From NCBI RefSeq assembly GCF_025971955.1, contig NZ_JAPDMX010000030.1:127752-191751 (forward strand): a DNA stretch of 64,000 bases, given 5' to 3'. This document shows positions 7,569-16,558 of the stretch, one piece after another. The notes under the pieces are model-generated. The model was not told the origin of the DNA. It made no database searches and worked only from the letters and a program-made list of their open reading frames with translations. The first letter of the stretch is position 1; each line of letters opens with the position of its first letter. This stretch comes from Shewanella subflava. Lineage in GTDB: Bacteria; Pseudomonadota; Gammaproteobacteria; Enterobacterales; Shewanellaceae. The translations under genes and the position numbers were made by a program.

Positions 7569-8183
7569 ATGAAATTTAGTCATGAGTTAATTGAAAAGAA
7601 CATCGGTTTGCTTGGTATTTTCACTGTCATCGCCATTAGTTTTGGTGGATTAGTGCAAATTACCCCGCTTTTATTCCAAAAAGACACAACTGAGCCTGTT
7701 GAAGGATTAATTCCTTATACAGCATTACAGATTGAAGGTCGTGATATCTATGTTCGTGAAGGTTGTTATAACTGTCACAGCCAGATGATCCGTCCTTTAC
7801 GTGCAGAAACAGAACGTTATGGTCATTACTCTGTTGCGGGCGAATCTGTTTGGGATCACCCTTTCCAATGGGGTTCAAAACGTACCGGTCCTGATCTTGC
7901 TCGTGTGGGTGGTCGTTATAGTGATAAATGGCATGAAGTGCATTTAATCGACCCTCGTGCTGTGGTACCTCAATCTAATATGCCTGGTTTTCCTTGGCTT
8001 ATGGACAACACCTTAGACGGTAAGTTAACCCGTAAGAAAATGGAGATTCTTAGCAACTTCCACCCAGAGCACAATTTGTATTCTGAAGAAGAGTTTGCAG
8101 GAGCGCAAAAAGCGGTTGAAGGTAAAACTGAAATGGAAGCACTAATCGCATACTTACAGTCTTTGGGTCACGCACTCAAGTAG
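7569..8183 (+). CDS. ccoO: cbb3 oxidase monoheme cytochrome c subunit II
   Basis: CcoO is a membrane-anchored monoheme cytochrome that passes electrons from CcoP to CcoN. One N-terminal membrane helix (about residues 13-35) is followed by the heme c motif CYNCHS near residue 66 and a probable axial methionine in SNMPGFPW near residue 138. The 204-residue length is normal. AAGGAG lies upstream of the ATG and ccoQ follows after a TAGGAGG site. Confidence 0.98.
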   Translation: MKFSHELIEKNIGLLGIFTVIAISFGGLVQITPLLFQKDTTEPVEGLIPYTALQIEGRDIYVREGCYNCHSQMIRPLRAETERYGHYSVAGESVWDHPFQWGSKRTGPDLARVGGRYSDKWHEVHLIDPRAVVPQSNMPGFPWLMDNTLDGKLTRKKMEILSNFHPEHNLYSEEEFAGAQKAVEGKTEMEALIAYLQSLGHALK

Positions 8184-8189
8184 GAGGTA

Positions 8190-8369
8190 ATGATGGATTA
8201 TGGCACTTTTCAAGGCATTTTAACCATTGTTGTAATGGTGACATTTGTTGGTATTTTCTTTTGGGCATACAGTAAGCATAGCAAATCAAAATTTGATGAA
8301 GCCGCTAACTTAGTATTCGCAGACGATGATAAACCAACCACGTCGCAAGACTCAGGAGAACAGAAGTAA
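8190..8369 (+). CDS. ccoQ: cbb3 oxidase small subunit
   Basis: This 59-residue protein has one membrane helix (residues 8-27) followed by a charged cytoplasmic tail, the usual form of CcoQ/FixQ, which stabilises the CcoN-CcoO-CcoP complex. TAGGAGG is close to the first ATG (8190), so the second ATG at 8193 may be the actual start. The stop shares a base with the ccoP start (TAATG), implying coupled translation. Confidence 0.93.
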   Translation: MMDYGTFQGILTIVVMVTFVGIFFWAYSKHSKSKFDEAANLVFADDDKPTTSQDSGEQK

Positions 8370-9331
8370 TGATTATGAGTAACTTCTGGAGTATTTGGAT
8401 TACCGTACTCACACTAATCGTAATTGCAGGCTGTTTTTTCATCCTTCGTAAAATGTCGAAAAATAATACCGGCATCAAAGAAGGTGAATCTATGGGTCAC
8501 AGCTTTGACGGTATTGAAGAGCTCAATAACCCACTGCCAAAGTGGTGGGCTTATATGTTCTATATCACTATCGTATTTGGCTTGATTTATTTAGCTATGT
8601 ACCCAGGTCTTGGAAACTACAAAGGCTTATTTGGTTGGACAAGTTCAAACCAAAGTGTAAGGTCTATGGAAGAATCTAAAGCCGCTGTTGATGCAGCAAA
8701 AGCTGAAAACCGTTTATCACAGTACGATCGTGAAGTTGCACACGCTGATGAAAAATATGGTCCAATCTTTGCTGCTTACTTAGCCACTCCTTTGGAGGAG
8801 CTAGTAAAAAATGAAGAAGCGCTAAAAGTAGGCGGTCGTCTATTTTTACAAAACTGTGCGCAATGTCATGGTTCAGATGCTCGTGGCTCTAAAGGCTTCC
8901 CTAACCTTACAGACAAATCTTGGTTATATGGCGGTGAATTAGCTGATATCAAGACCACATTAATGAATGGCCGTAATGGCATGATGCCGCCAAAGGGTGG
9001 TTTACCAATCGAAGACAGTGAGCTTGAAGGCTTAGCTGAGTACGTTGTTAAACTGTCTGGTGGTGAACATGACGCGGCTTTGGCTGCCCAAGGTCAAGGT
9101 TCATTCATGAAAGGTTGTTTTGCTTGTCATGGTATGGACGGTACAGGCAACAAATTCATGGGCGCACCTAATTTAACCGACAATGATTGGTTATATGGTG
9201 GCAGTCGTGGCGCTATTGTTGAATCTATTAAGTATGGCCGTGCTGGTGTGATGCCTGCATGGAAAGATATATTAGGTGAAGAGAAAGTTCACGTAATTAC
9301 TGCATACGTTTATAGCTTATCTAACAAATAG
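8369..9331 (+). CDS. ccoP: cbb3 oxidase diheme cytochrome c subunit III
   Basis: CcoP receives electrons from soluble cytochromes or the bc1 complex. The 320-residue product has two N-terminal membrane helices (about residues 7-25 and 57-77) and two class I cytochrome c domains with CAQCHG near residue 164 and CFACHG near residue 249, each followed by a Met-containing loop (MMPPKGG and VMPAW). A second ATG at 8375 is an alternative start. It ends the structural operon, and a strong terminator follows. Confidence 0.98.
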   Translation: MIMSNFWSIWITVLTLIVIAGCFFILRKMSKNNTGIKEGESMGHSFDGIEELNNPLPKWWAYMFYITIVFGLIYLAMYPGLGNYKGLFGWTSSNQSVRSMEESKAAVDAAKAENRLSQYDREVAHADEKYGPIFAAYLATPLEELVKNEEALKVGGRLFLQNCAQCHGSDARGSKGFPNLTDKSWLYGGELADIKTTLMNGRNGMMPPKGGLPIEDSELEGLAEYVVKLSGGEHDAALAAQGQGSFMKGCFACHGMDGTGNKFMGAPNLTDNDWLYGGSRGAIVESIKYGRAGVMPAWKDILGEEKVHVITAYVYSLSNK

Positions 9332-9348
9332 TTACATAAATGAAAAAT

Positions 9349-9381
9349 AAAAGGCCTCGTCTTAATCGAGGCCTTTTTTTT
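9349..9381 (+). terminator. Rho-independent terminator after ccoP
   Basis: AAGGCCTCG pairs with CGAGGCCTT across a six-base loop and is followed by a run of T, giving a standard intrinsic terminator between the structural and the assembly genes of the oxidase. Confidence 0.9.
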
Positions 9382-9448
9382 AAGTGATTATTCAGGTTCA
9401 ACCCTGTAAAATGGTCGCACTATATTGATTCTAATTTGAAGGTACATC

Positions 9449-9928
9449 ATGTCAGATATACAACCTTGGTATAAGCAGTTTTGGCCGTGGTTTTTAATTT
9501 TACTGCCGCTTTGTGCTGTTGTTGCCAGTATCAATCTGTTATTCACAGCATTAGATAATTCTGACTCATTAGTTGCAGAAGATTACTACAAAGAAGGTAA
9601 AGCCATTAATATGGACTTACGTAAAATCAACTATGCTAAGCAAATCGGTATGCAATATCAGGCTAAGATAGATGACAACATGGTCGAAATCACCCAACAT
9701 GGCGGCCCTGCATATACCGCCGCATTGAATATTGACTTCTACCACAGAACCATCAAAGAGTCTGATATCAGTCTAAAGGTAACAGCCGATGGCGCAGGTG
9801 TTTACCGGATCCCTTTAGATGAATCAATAAAAGGTCCTTGGGAAATTCGTATTGAAGGATTTGATGGTCAGTGGCGCATTCAACAACGCATTGATATTAC
9901 AGATGACGTAGAGTATTGGTTAAATTAG
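9449..9928 (+). CDS. fixH: FixH-family cbb3 assembly protein (CcoH)
   Basis: The 159-residue protein has a membrane helix near the N terminus (WPWFLILLPLCAVVASINLL, from about residue 12) followed by the VAEDYYKEGK motif typical of FixH and a beta-rich extracytoplasmic domain. FixH/CcoH assists copper delivery to or stability of the cbb3 complex. It is 26 bp upstream of the copper ATPase gene and probably opens the assembly operon fixH-ccoI-ccoS. Confidence 0.9.
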   Translation: MSDIQPWYKQFWPWFLILLPLCAVVASINLLFTALDNSDSLVAEDYYKEGKAINMDLRKINYAKQIGMQYQAKIDDNMVEITQHGGPAYTAALNIDFYHRTIKESDISLKVTADGAGVYRIPLDESIKGPWEIRIEGFDGQWRIQQRIDITDDVEYWLN

Positions 9929-9954
9929 CCCCCCTTTGATCTGAGCTGTATATC

Positions 9955-12351
9955 ATGACCCCCTGTTTTCACTGTAATGAGCCTGTATTAACGGGTGATA
10001 AATTCTCCACCACTATAGATGGGCAAGCACAAGTGATGTGTTGCCCAGGCTGCCAAGCAGTCTCACAAGCCATTATCGATTCTGGATTATCGAATTATTA
10101 TCGTTTTAGAAGCGAGCCAGGTAATCGTCAAACCGCATTGGTCCCCGATGCGCTTAATCAATTTAGTGCTTATGATTTGCCTGAAGTACAGCAGGATTTA
10201 GTACATCGCCAAGGTGATCTCGACAGTATTTCATTAACCATTGATGGCATTACTTGTGCTGCATGTGCATGGTTAATTGAGCATAAAGTTAAAACCTTAT
10301 CAGGCGTTACCCAAATTGCGGTCAACTCCACCACCCAACGTGCCATGGTTAGCTGGCAAGCTGACACTATTGCACTGAGTACCATTTTAAAACAGATTAG
10401 TGACATTGGTTATCAAGCTGCGCCATATCAAGTAGATGACCAAGAAAAGCTCAGTAAATCCGAAGGTCGAAAATTTTTACTTCGCCTTGGGTTAGCAGGA
10501 TTTGCAACAATGCAGGTGATGATGTTTGCATTTGCATTATATTCTGGTTATTTCACGGATTTAGATGTTGAGTTACGTGACTATTTTAGATGGGTCAGTA
10601 TGATTTTTGCTGCCCCGGTGGTGTTTTATTCTGCGCAACCTTTTTACTTCAGTGCGATAAGAAGCTTGCTCTCTGGCAAATTGAATATGGATTTGTCGGT
10701 ATCAATTGCCATTGCTGGCGCCTATATTGCGAGTTGTATTGCCACTATAAATGGCACCGGAGAAGTGTATTTTGAATCGGTTTCAATGTTTACCTTCTTT
10801 TTATTATTAGGTCGTTATTTTGAACAACAAGCAAAGCAAAAAGCTTCTGTCAGTTCAAGTAATTTACACAAGCTTATCCCTGTTACTGCTCATATTATTC
10901 AAGATAAACAAGTTGTTGAAATAGCGGCTAAAAAGTTAAAAGTAGATGATATTATTTTAGTGCGGCCGGGTGATATTGTTGCTGCTGACGGTGATATTAT
11001 TTCAGGGTTATCCAGCATCAATGAGTCGATGCTCACGGGCGAACAAATGCCAGTGACCAAGCAAATTGGCCAAAAAGTCTTTGCCGGCACAATTAATATC
11101 GATCAACCATTAGAAGTAAGAGTTAAAGCGCTGGGGCAAGATCAACTTGTTGCTGAAATTATTCGCCTTCAGGAGTTTGCATCAAACAACAAGCCTAACA
11201 TTGCTTTATTGGCTGACAGATTGGCCAGGTATTTTTCCGCTACTATTTTAACCATTGCTACCCTCACCTATTTTATTTGGTTGCAAATATCCCCTGACGA
11301 TGCTTTTTGGATAACGCTATCTGTTTTAGTTGCTACCTGCCCGTGCGCATTGGCACTTGCAACACCTACCGCGGTAACGTGTGCCACGGCCATCTTTACT
11401 AAACTCGGCATTATTACCCGTAAATCAGGTGTATTTGAAAAGCTGCCACAGATTAATCATGTTGTGTTCGACAAAACGGGCACATTAACCTGTGGCCAAT
11501 TATCATTAGGAAGCGTGCAACTGTTTGCCGATATCAATCAAGAGACTGCATTGTCATTAGTGGCGAACCTAGAGCAAGGTTCGATACATCCTATTGCGCA
11601 AGTATTTACCCCTTATAGTGATAAAATGCTGTTGGTAACAAATATTAACCATCAAGTGGGTAAAGGCGTTCAGGGTATTTATCAACAACAGATCATCAAG
11701 GTAGGATCTTTAGCTTTTTGTCTACAAAATACCGACAATCTGAATATTGATCCACATAGCCAACATCAACATGTGTATTTAAGTCTTGCTGATAAACTCA
11801 TTGCCTCGTTCGAACTCAATGACCTCATTCGTCCTGACAGTGAACAGGTGATAAAAGCGTTAAAGGATCAATCAATCATGGTCAGCATGGCAACAGGCGA
11901 TAGTTCTGGTCATGTTAAATTTTTGGCTGATAAATTACATATTACCGATATTCACTCCGGTATGAGTCCTGAGTCAAAATTAAATCTCATTAACAGCTTA
12001 CAGCGCGATAAACACGTGGCTATGTTTGGCGATGGCATTAATGATGCTCCAGTACTAGCCGGTGCGAATATTTCGGTTGCGATGGGAAGTGGCAGTGCGA
12101 TAGCAAAAAACAGTGCTGATTTAATTTTACTCGGTGATCATTTGTCACGCTTCAATGATGCTATAACCGTCGCAAAATATACTAACAAAATTATTAAACA
12201 AAATTTGGCATGGGCGTTCGGGTATAATGTTATTATTTTACCTCTGGCGGTAACAGGCCATGTGGTTCCCTATATTGCCGCTATTGGCATGTCGTTAAGT
12301 TCTATCATTGTTGTCAGTAACAGCTTAAGGCTGCTTAGGTTAAAATTATGA
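9955..12351 (+). CDS. ccoI: Cu+-transporting P1B-type ATPase for cbb3 assembly
   Basis: CcoI exports copper for insertion into CcoN. The 798-residue product shows an N-terminal Cys cluster (CFHCNEPV, then CCPGCQ), a heavy-metal-associated domain with GITCAACAW near residue 98, eight predicted membrane helices, TGEQMP, the ion-binding CPCAL near residue 463, the phosphorylation motif DKTGTLT near residue 505 and GDGINDAP near residue 692. The combination of the extra N-terminal Cys cluster and the operon position identifies the FixI/CcoI subgroup. No strong ribosome-binding site precedes the ATG. Its end overlaps ccoS by 4 bp. Confidence 0.97.
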   Translation: MTPCFHCNEPVLTGDKFSTTIDGQAQVMCCPGCQAVSQAIIDSGLSNYYRFRSEPGNRQTALVPDALNQFSAYDLPEVQQDLVHRQGDLDSISLTIDGITCAACAWLIEHKVKTLSGVTQIAVNSTTQRAMVSWQADTIALSTILKQISDIGYQAAPYQVDDQEKLSKSEGRKFLLRLGLAGFATMQVMMFAFALYSGYFTDLDVELRDYFRWVSMIFAAPVVFYSAQPFYFSAIRSLLSGKLNMDLSVSIAIAGAYIASCIATINGTGEVYFESVSMFTFFLLLGRYFEQQAKQKASVSSSNLHKLIPVTAHIIQDKQVVEIAAKKLKVDDIILVRPGDIVAADGDIISGLSSINESMLTGEQMPVTKQIGQKVFAGTINIDQPLEVRVKALGQDQLVAEIIRLQEFASNNKPNIALLADRLARYFSATILTIATLTYFIWLQISPDDAFWITLSVLVATCPCALALATPTAVTCATAIFTKLGIITRKSGVFEKLPQINHVVFDKTGTLTCGQLSLGSVQLFADINQETALSLVANLEQGSIHPIAQVFTPYSDKMLLVTNINHQVGKGVQGIYQQQIIKVGSLAFCLQNTDNLNIDPHSQHQHVYLSLADKLIASFELNDLIRPDSEQVIKALKDQSIMVSMATGDSSGHVKFLADKLHITDIHSGMSPESKLNLINSLQRDKHVAMFGDGINDAPVLAGANISVAMGSGSAIAKNSADLILLGDHLSRFNDAITVAKYTNKIIKQNLAWAFGYNVIILPLAVTGHVVPYIAAIGMSLSSIIVVSNSLRLLRLKL

Positions 12352-12563
12352 GTATCATATACGTACTAATCCCAATTGCGATGCTGTTTGTATTAATTGC
12401 CGTTGCTATCTTTTTTTGGGCAGTGAAAACAGAACAATTTGACGATCTGGATAGACAAAGTGTTTCGATACTGTTTGATGACGATAAGCAGATTACTCCG
12501 ACAAAGTCTAACGTAGCCCAAACTACACCATTAGCCAAAGAAAAACCTGAGATGCCTTTGTGA
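12348..12563 (+). CDS. ccoS: cbb3 oxidase maturation protein CcoS
   Basis: This 71-residue protein has a single N-terminal membrane helix ending in FFWAVKTEQFDDLD, the signature of CcoS, followed by a short hydrophilic tail. CcoS is needed for cofactor insertion into cbb3 oxidases. It overlaps ccoI (ATGA) and the following gene (GTGA), so the three are translationally coupled. Confidence 0.94.
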   Translation: MSIIYVLIPIAMLFVLIAVAIFFWAVKTEQFDDLDRQSVSILFDDDKQITPTKSNVAQTTPLAKEKPEMPL

Positions 12564-13246
12564 TTGAATATAATTACCTAGGTGCTTTTGTTGTCGGCTT
12601 AATGGGCGCAGCACATTGTTTTGGTATGTGTGGCGGGTTAATCGGGGCATTTTCAACCAACCTTCCCCAACGCCCAGGCAACCAGCTTGCTAATCAACTG
12701 AGCTTCTTATTAAGTTACAACTTGGGTAGAGTGATAAGTTACACTATCGCAGGGGCACTGGTTGGCGGCAGTACTGCTGCATTAGGCCACATGTTCGCCA
12801 TAGATAACTACCTATTATATCTTCGTTTTTTTGCTGGCATCATGATGGTGTTGACCGGCTTATATATCGCACAAATTTGGTTTGGTATTGTCTATATTGA
12901 GACGATCGGCAAAGGTCTTTGGAAACTCCTACACCCCCTGACTAAACGATTGTTGCCGATTAAGCACCCAAGCCAAGCTGTAATAGCAGGCATGGTTTGG
13001 GGGTGGCTACCCTGCGGCTTAGTCTATAGTACCCTGACATGGTCTGTTGCATCTGGTAGCGCCCTTGATGGCGGATTAATTATGTTTGCCTTTGGTTTAG
13101 GAACACTTCCTGCTTTACTCAGCGCAGGTTTAGCAGCTAAAAAGCTTGCGTCTTGGGTACAAAAAAAGGCGGTGAGATTACTCAGTGGTCTACTGTTAGT
13201 TAGCTTTGGTTTACAAACAATCTATGTAGCAATTCAGCAACTTTAG
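12560..13246 (+). CDS. TauE/SafE-like (UreH-domain) membrane protein of the cco cluster
   Basis: The 228-residue product starts at a GTG overlapping the ccoS stop. It has about six membrane helices and the motif HCFGMCGG near residue 21 with a second PCGLVYS near residue 154, as in the sulfite-exporter-like UreH-domain family. Members with this motif are regularly linked to cbb3 assembly genes and have been proposed to move copper; the conserved Met, Cys and His would suit that. The exact substrate is inferred. Confidence 0.85.
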   Translation: MIEYNYLGAFVVGLMGAAHCFGMCGGLIGAFSTNLPQRPGNQLANQLSFLLSYNLGRVISYTIAGALVGGSTAALGHMFAIDNYLLYLRFFAGIMMVLTGLYIAQIWFGIVYIETIGKGLWKLLHPLTKRLLPIKHPSQAVIAGMVWGWLPCGLVYSTLTWSVASGSALDGGLIMFAFGLGTLPALLSAGLAAKKLASWVQKKAVRLLSGLLLVSFGLQTIYVAIQQL

Positions 13247-13304
13247 TGGCTGCACAATTTGATTTAGTTTAACATGTTAGTGTCATCAAGATTTAGGAAC
13301 AGTT

Positions 13305-14057
13305 ATGCCAAGTGATTCACTCAAAGTTAGACGCCCAAACACGGGTGGTTGTGCCATTCATTGTCATGACTGCAGCATGGGAGCACTTTGTATTCCTTTT
13401 ACTCTGAACAATTCAGAGCTTGATAAACTTGATAATATTATTGAAAGAAAGAAGCCTGTTCAAAAAGGCGATCAAATTTTTAAATCGGGCGATAACCTTC
13501 GCGCGTTATACGCTATTCGCTCTGGTACCATCAAAAGTTATACCATTACCGAACAAGGTGATGAGCAGATAACAGGCTTCCATTTAGCGGGAGACGTGAT
13601 TGGATTTGATGGTATTCATTCACAAATGCACCAAAGTTTTGCTCAAGCTTTAGAAACCTCGATGGTATGTGAAATCCCCTTCGACACATTAGATGAATTA
13701 TCTGGAACAATGCCAAAATTACGTCAACAAATCATGCGCTTAATGAGCAATGAAATCATGATTGATCAAGAAATGATTTTATTATTATCAAAAAAGAATG
13801 CCGAAGAACGACTAGCCGCTTTCATTTATAACCTTGCAAATCGTTTTGGGGAGCGCGGTTTTTCTCCTAAAGAATTTCGCTTAACCATGACCCGTGGTGA
13901 TATCGGTAATTACCTTGGGCTAACCGTTGAAACTATTAGCCGCTTACTTGGCCGTTTTCAAAAATCGAATTTTATTGAGGTAAACGGTAAATATATATCG
14001 ATTAAAGATCATCACGCATTAGGTTTATTGGCGGGTCATTCACGCTTATCGACATAA
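13305..14057 (+). CDS. etrA: FNR-family anaerobic regulator EtrA
   Basis: EtrA is the Shewanella orthologue of FNR. The 250-residue protein has the N-terminal cluster-binding cysteines in [14 protein letters not shown] (about residues 16-29) plus a central Cys near residue 122 (SMVCEIP), a cyclic-nucleotide-like beta-roll and a C-terminal helix-turn-helix with the [10 protein letters not shown] recognition helix. That helix contains the E-x-x-S-R set used by FNR to read TTGAT. The O2-sensitive 4Fe-4S cluster controls dimerisation. It directly follows the cco assembly genes and matching boxes occur at 5903, 5945, 14068 and 30386. Confidence 0.96.
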   Translation: MPSDSLKVRRPNTGGCAIHCHDCSMGALCIPFTLNNSELDKLDNIIERKKPVQKGDQIFKSGDNLRALYAIRSGTIKSYTITEQGDEQITGFHLAGDVIGFDGIHSQMHQSFAQALETSMVCEIPFDTLDELSGTMPKLRQQIMRLMSNEIMIDQEMILLLSKKNAEERLAAFIYNLANRFGERGFSPKEFRLTMTRGDIGNYLGLTVETISRLLGRFQKSNFIEVNGKYISIKDHHALGLLAGHSRLST

Positions 14058-14067
14058 TGGTGAATGT

Positions 14068-14109
14068 TTGATCTAGCTCAAGTTATATTTATTAGTAAAA
14101 GGTGATACT
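14068..14109 (+). promoter_or_regulatory. FNR/EtrA-dependent promoter of uspE
   Basis: TTGATCTAGCTCAA (14068-14081) is identical to the second ccoN box. A -10-like GATACT starts at 14104, 29.5 bp from the box centre, the class II geometry. The inferred start point is near 14116, with a TGGAGG ribosome-binding site before the ATG at 14155. Confidence 0.72.
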
Positions 14110-14154
14110 GCTTATATCACTAACTGCTTAAATTTAAATAGCTTTGGAGGTTTT

Positions 14155-15084
14155 ATGAAGGAATATAAAAAAATACTGGTTATTATTAACCCGACCACAG
14201 ACCATCAAGCCGCCTTAGATAGAGCCATTGAATTAGCCTCTAAAAGCCAAGCACAAATTACCGCATTTTTATCTATCTTTGACTTTTCCTATGAAATGAC
14301 TTCTATCTTGTCTGCGCATGAGCGTGAAGCAATGAGACAAGGTGTTATCGATCAACGCACTGCTTGGCTAAATGCGCTTATAAGCAAAATCAATCTTGAA
14401 AATATTAAGATTGATACCCAAGTTGTGTGGCACAACCGCCCTTTTGAATCTGTGATCCAATTTGCGATGGCTGGCGAATACGATTTAATCGTTAAAAGCA
14501 CCCATGCACACGATAAACTCAAAGCGGTTATTTTTACCCCAACAGATTGGCACCTAATGCGCAAAGCGCCGCAACCGGTGTTAATGGTTAAGGAACATGA
14601 TTGGCCAGTTGCAGGTAAAATTCTTTGTGCAGTTAATGTTGCATCAGAAGATGAAGACCAACAAAATCTCAATGGAAAAATCATTCAATACGCGCAAGAT
14701 TTAGCGGTGAAGTTTTCTGCCAGCGTGCATCTAGTAAACGGTTACCCCGGTACGCCGGTTAATTTAGCCATTGAGTTACCTGATTTTGACGCTAACGCAT
14801 ATAATGACAGTGTGCGCATCCAACATGAACAGCGCGTTCAGTGCCTAGCAAACTCATACAATATTCCAAATGAAAATTGTCATGTCGAAGAAGGCTTACC
14901 TGAAGATGTGATCCCTGAATTAGCCGAAAAACTTGATGCTGAACTGGTTATTTTAGGTACAGTTGGCAGAACCGGTTTTTCTGCAGCGCTTATTGGTAAT
15001 ACGGCCGAACATGTTATTGATAGTTTAAATTGTGATTTATTAGCATTAAAGCCAGATGGGTATAAATCACCTTTAGCTGAATAA
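14155..15084 (+). CDS. uspE: Universal stress protein E, tandem Usp domains
   Basis: Two Usp domains of about 150 residues are fused (residues 1-150 and 155-305). The second ends with the GTVGRTGFSAALIGNTAEHV pattern typical of Usp loops. Members of this group act in stress resistance and aggregation; the biochemical role is uncertain. The gene lies directly after etrA and has its own FNR-type promoter, the same arrangement as fnr-uspE in E. coli. Confidence 0.94.
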   Translation: MKEYKKILVIINPTTDHQAALDRAIELASKSQAQITAFLSIFDFSYEMTSILSAHEREAMRQGVIDQRTAWLNALISKINLENIKIDTQVVWHNRPFESVIQFAMAGEYDLIVKSTHAHDKLKAVIFTPTDWHLMRKAPQPVLMVKEHDWPVAGKILCAVNVASEDEDQQNLNGKIIQYAQDLAVKFSASVHLVNGYPGTPVNLAIELPDFDANAYNDSVRIQHEQRVQCLANSYNIPNENCHVEEGLPEDVIPELAEKLDAELVILGTVGRTGFSAALIGNTAEHVIDSLNCDLLALKPDGYKSPLAE

Positions 15085-15141
15085 CTAGATTATAAACTTG
15101 AGTTGTACTTTACCCAGTAACCGATTACTGGAATAATACGC

Positions 15142-15174
15142 GCCCTGAAACACATAGTTACTGGGCGCATTTTT
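15142..15174. other. Inverted repeat immediately before the ttcA start
   Basis: GCGCCC (about 15142-15147) can pair with GGGCGC followed by ATTTTT and then the ATG at 15175. It resembles a weak terminator or a translational control hairpin; no clear ribosome-binding site lies between it and the start codon. Confidence 0.4.
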
Positions 15175-16119
15175 ATGTCTGAAGTCGATTTACAAGAACA
15201 AGTTAAAAAAAATACCACCCGCATGAACAAACTTCAAAAACGTTTACGTCGAGAAGTGGGTATGGCTATCGCTGATTACAATATGATTGAAGACGGCGAT
15301 TTAGTCATGTGTTGTTTATCTGGCGGTAAAGATAGCTATGCCATGCTTGATATCTTAATTAATCTTCAACAACGAGCGCCAATTTCTTTCAACATTGTTG
15401 CAGTCAACCTTGACCAAAAGCAACCGGGTTTTCCTGAGCATATTTTGCCTGCGTACTTAGATACGTTAGGAATTGCCTATCACATTCTTGAAAAAGACAC
15501 TTATTCTATTGTTAAAGATAAAATTCCAGAAGGTAAGACTACTTGCTCCCTATGCTCTCGATTACGTCGCGGCACCTTGTATGGATTTGCACAACGGATC
15601 GGTGCAACTAAAATCGCCCTTGGCCATCACCGAGACGATATTATAGAAACGTTGTTTTTAAACATGTTTTATGGCGGAAAGATGAAAGCTATGCCGCCTA
15701 AATTATTATCCGATGATGGCGCCAATATGGTGATAAGACCATTAGCGTATAGCAGAGAAAAAGATATTGCTGAATATGCGGCATTGAAGCAATTTCCCAT
15801 AATTCCTTGTAATTTATGCGGCTCTCAGGAAAATTTAAAACGCGGTGCGATTAAAGACATGCTGAACTCTTGGGATAAGCAATATCCTGGCAGAATTGAA
15901 ACGATATTCACTGCGATGCAAAATACCGCACCATCCCAAGGTGTTGACCGAGAAAATTTCGATTTTCTAAGTCTTAAACGGGATGAAAATGCACCTTTAA
16001 AAGGTGATGTAGCAGAATCAGATTTACCCGCATTTGATTTTTTAGATATCAGTAACAATGGCCATATTGACCTTGATGCAGCGCAACGAATTGATGTTGT
16101 AACCACATTTAAGCCTTAA
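15175..16119 (+). CDS. ttcA: tRNA 2-thiocytidine(32) synthetase
   Basis: TtcA inserts sulfur at C32 of certain tRNAs. The 314-residue enzyme has the ATP-binding PP-loop SGGKDSY near residue 50 and the two Cys pairs CSLC (near residue 123) and CNLC (near residue 213), which hold the 4Fe-4S cluster. The match to E. coli TtcA runs through the body from NKLQKRLRR onward. The ATG at 15175 lacks an obvious ribosome-binding site; an internal ATG at 15223 is also in frame but would shorten the usual N terminus. Confidence 0.97.
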   Translation: MSEVDLQEQVKKNTTRMNKLQKRLRREVGMAIADYNMIEDGDLVMCCLSGGKDSYAMLDILINLQQRAPISFNIVAVNLDQKQPGFPEHILPAYLDTLGIAYHILEKDTYSIVKDKIPEGKTTCSLCSRLRRGTLYGFAQRIGATKIALGHHRDDIIETLFLNMFYGGKMKAMPPKLLSDDGANMVIRPLAYSREKDIAEYAALKQFPIIPCNLCGSQENLKRGAIKDMLNSWDKQYPGRIETIFTAMQNTAPSQGVDRENFDFLSLKRDENAPLKGDVAESDLPAFDFLDISNNGHIDLDAAQRIDVVTTFKP

Positions 16120-16200
16120 CCTTTGGGCTTAAATCGCTCACTATAAATGCAATTGTTGAATTGCATTAGACATCACTCAACAAAAGCCCTTCATTTGCTT

Positions 16201-16232
16201 AACACCGTGCAGTTAATTAACTGTGCGGTGTT
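16201..16232. repeat. 32-bp imperfect dyad
   Basis: AACACCGTGCAGTTAA is followed directly by TTAACTGTGCGGTGTT; the arms pair at 14 of 16 positions. There is no T run after it, so it is a weak terminator candidate for ttcA or a protein-binding dyad. Confidence 0.6.
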
Positions 16233-16291
16233 ATGCAAAAATTATCCTACGAAAATGACGCTTTCATTTGAACGGGATCATTTTTTATCCC

Positions 16292-16334
16292 GAGCGACTT
16301 TTCGATACAGAGCGACTTTTCGATACAGAGCGAC
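16292..16334. repeat. 18-bp tandem repeat, 2.4 copies
   Basis: The unit GAGCGACTTTTCGATACA occurs at 16292-16309 and 16310-16327 with a third partial copy GAGCGAC at 16328-16334. The copies are identical, implying recent duplication; copy number may vary between strains. Confidence 0.9.
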
Positions 16335-16558
16335 CTGTCACCCCCAATAAACTCTCTATTTTTTGAAAAGCATTACCTATAGATTGGATTGAATTAGCAT
16401 TGGAGCAAACCAACAAACCTGGTGCTCTAGTCGCGTTCGGTTGATGCGGTGCGCAATAGCTTCACTGGAAACTATCCCAAAATCTCAACACGATGATGGA
16501 AAAGTTAAACAATTTATCTTGCCCCAAAAAACGAAAACAGCCCTAAAGTAGAACCGTT

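Larger units (their letters stand above)
16120..16558. other. Gene-free stretch with dyad and tandem repeat
   Basis: There is no supported gene between ttcA and the DUF2987 gene. The stretch holds a 32-bp dyad (16201-16232) and an 18-bp tandem repeat (16292-16334). A short open frame across the repeat reads as a repeated RATFRY and looks like a by-product of the repeat. Confidence 0.6.

Noticed and set aside
13246-13304. TTGATTTAGTTTAAC-like sequence upstream of etrA as an autoregulatory FNR box
   Set aside because: The second half-site matches only three of five positions.
16147-16350. 67-residue open frame ending in repeated RATFRY
   Set aside because: It is produced by the 18-bp tandem repeat and a dyad, and has no family features.
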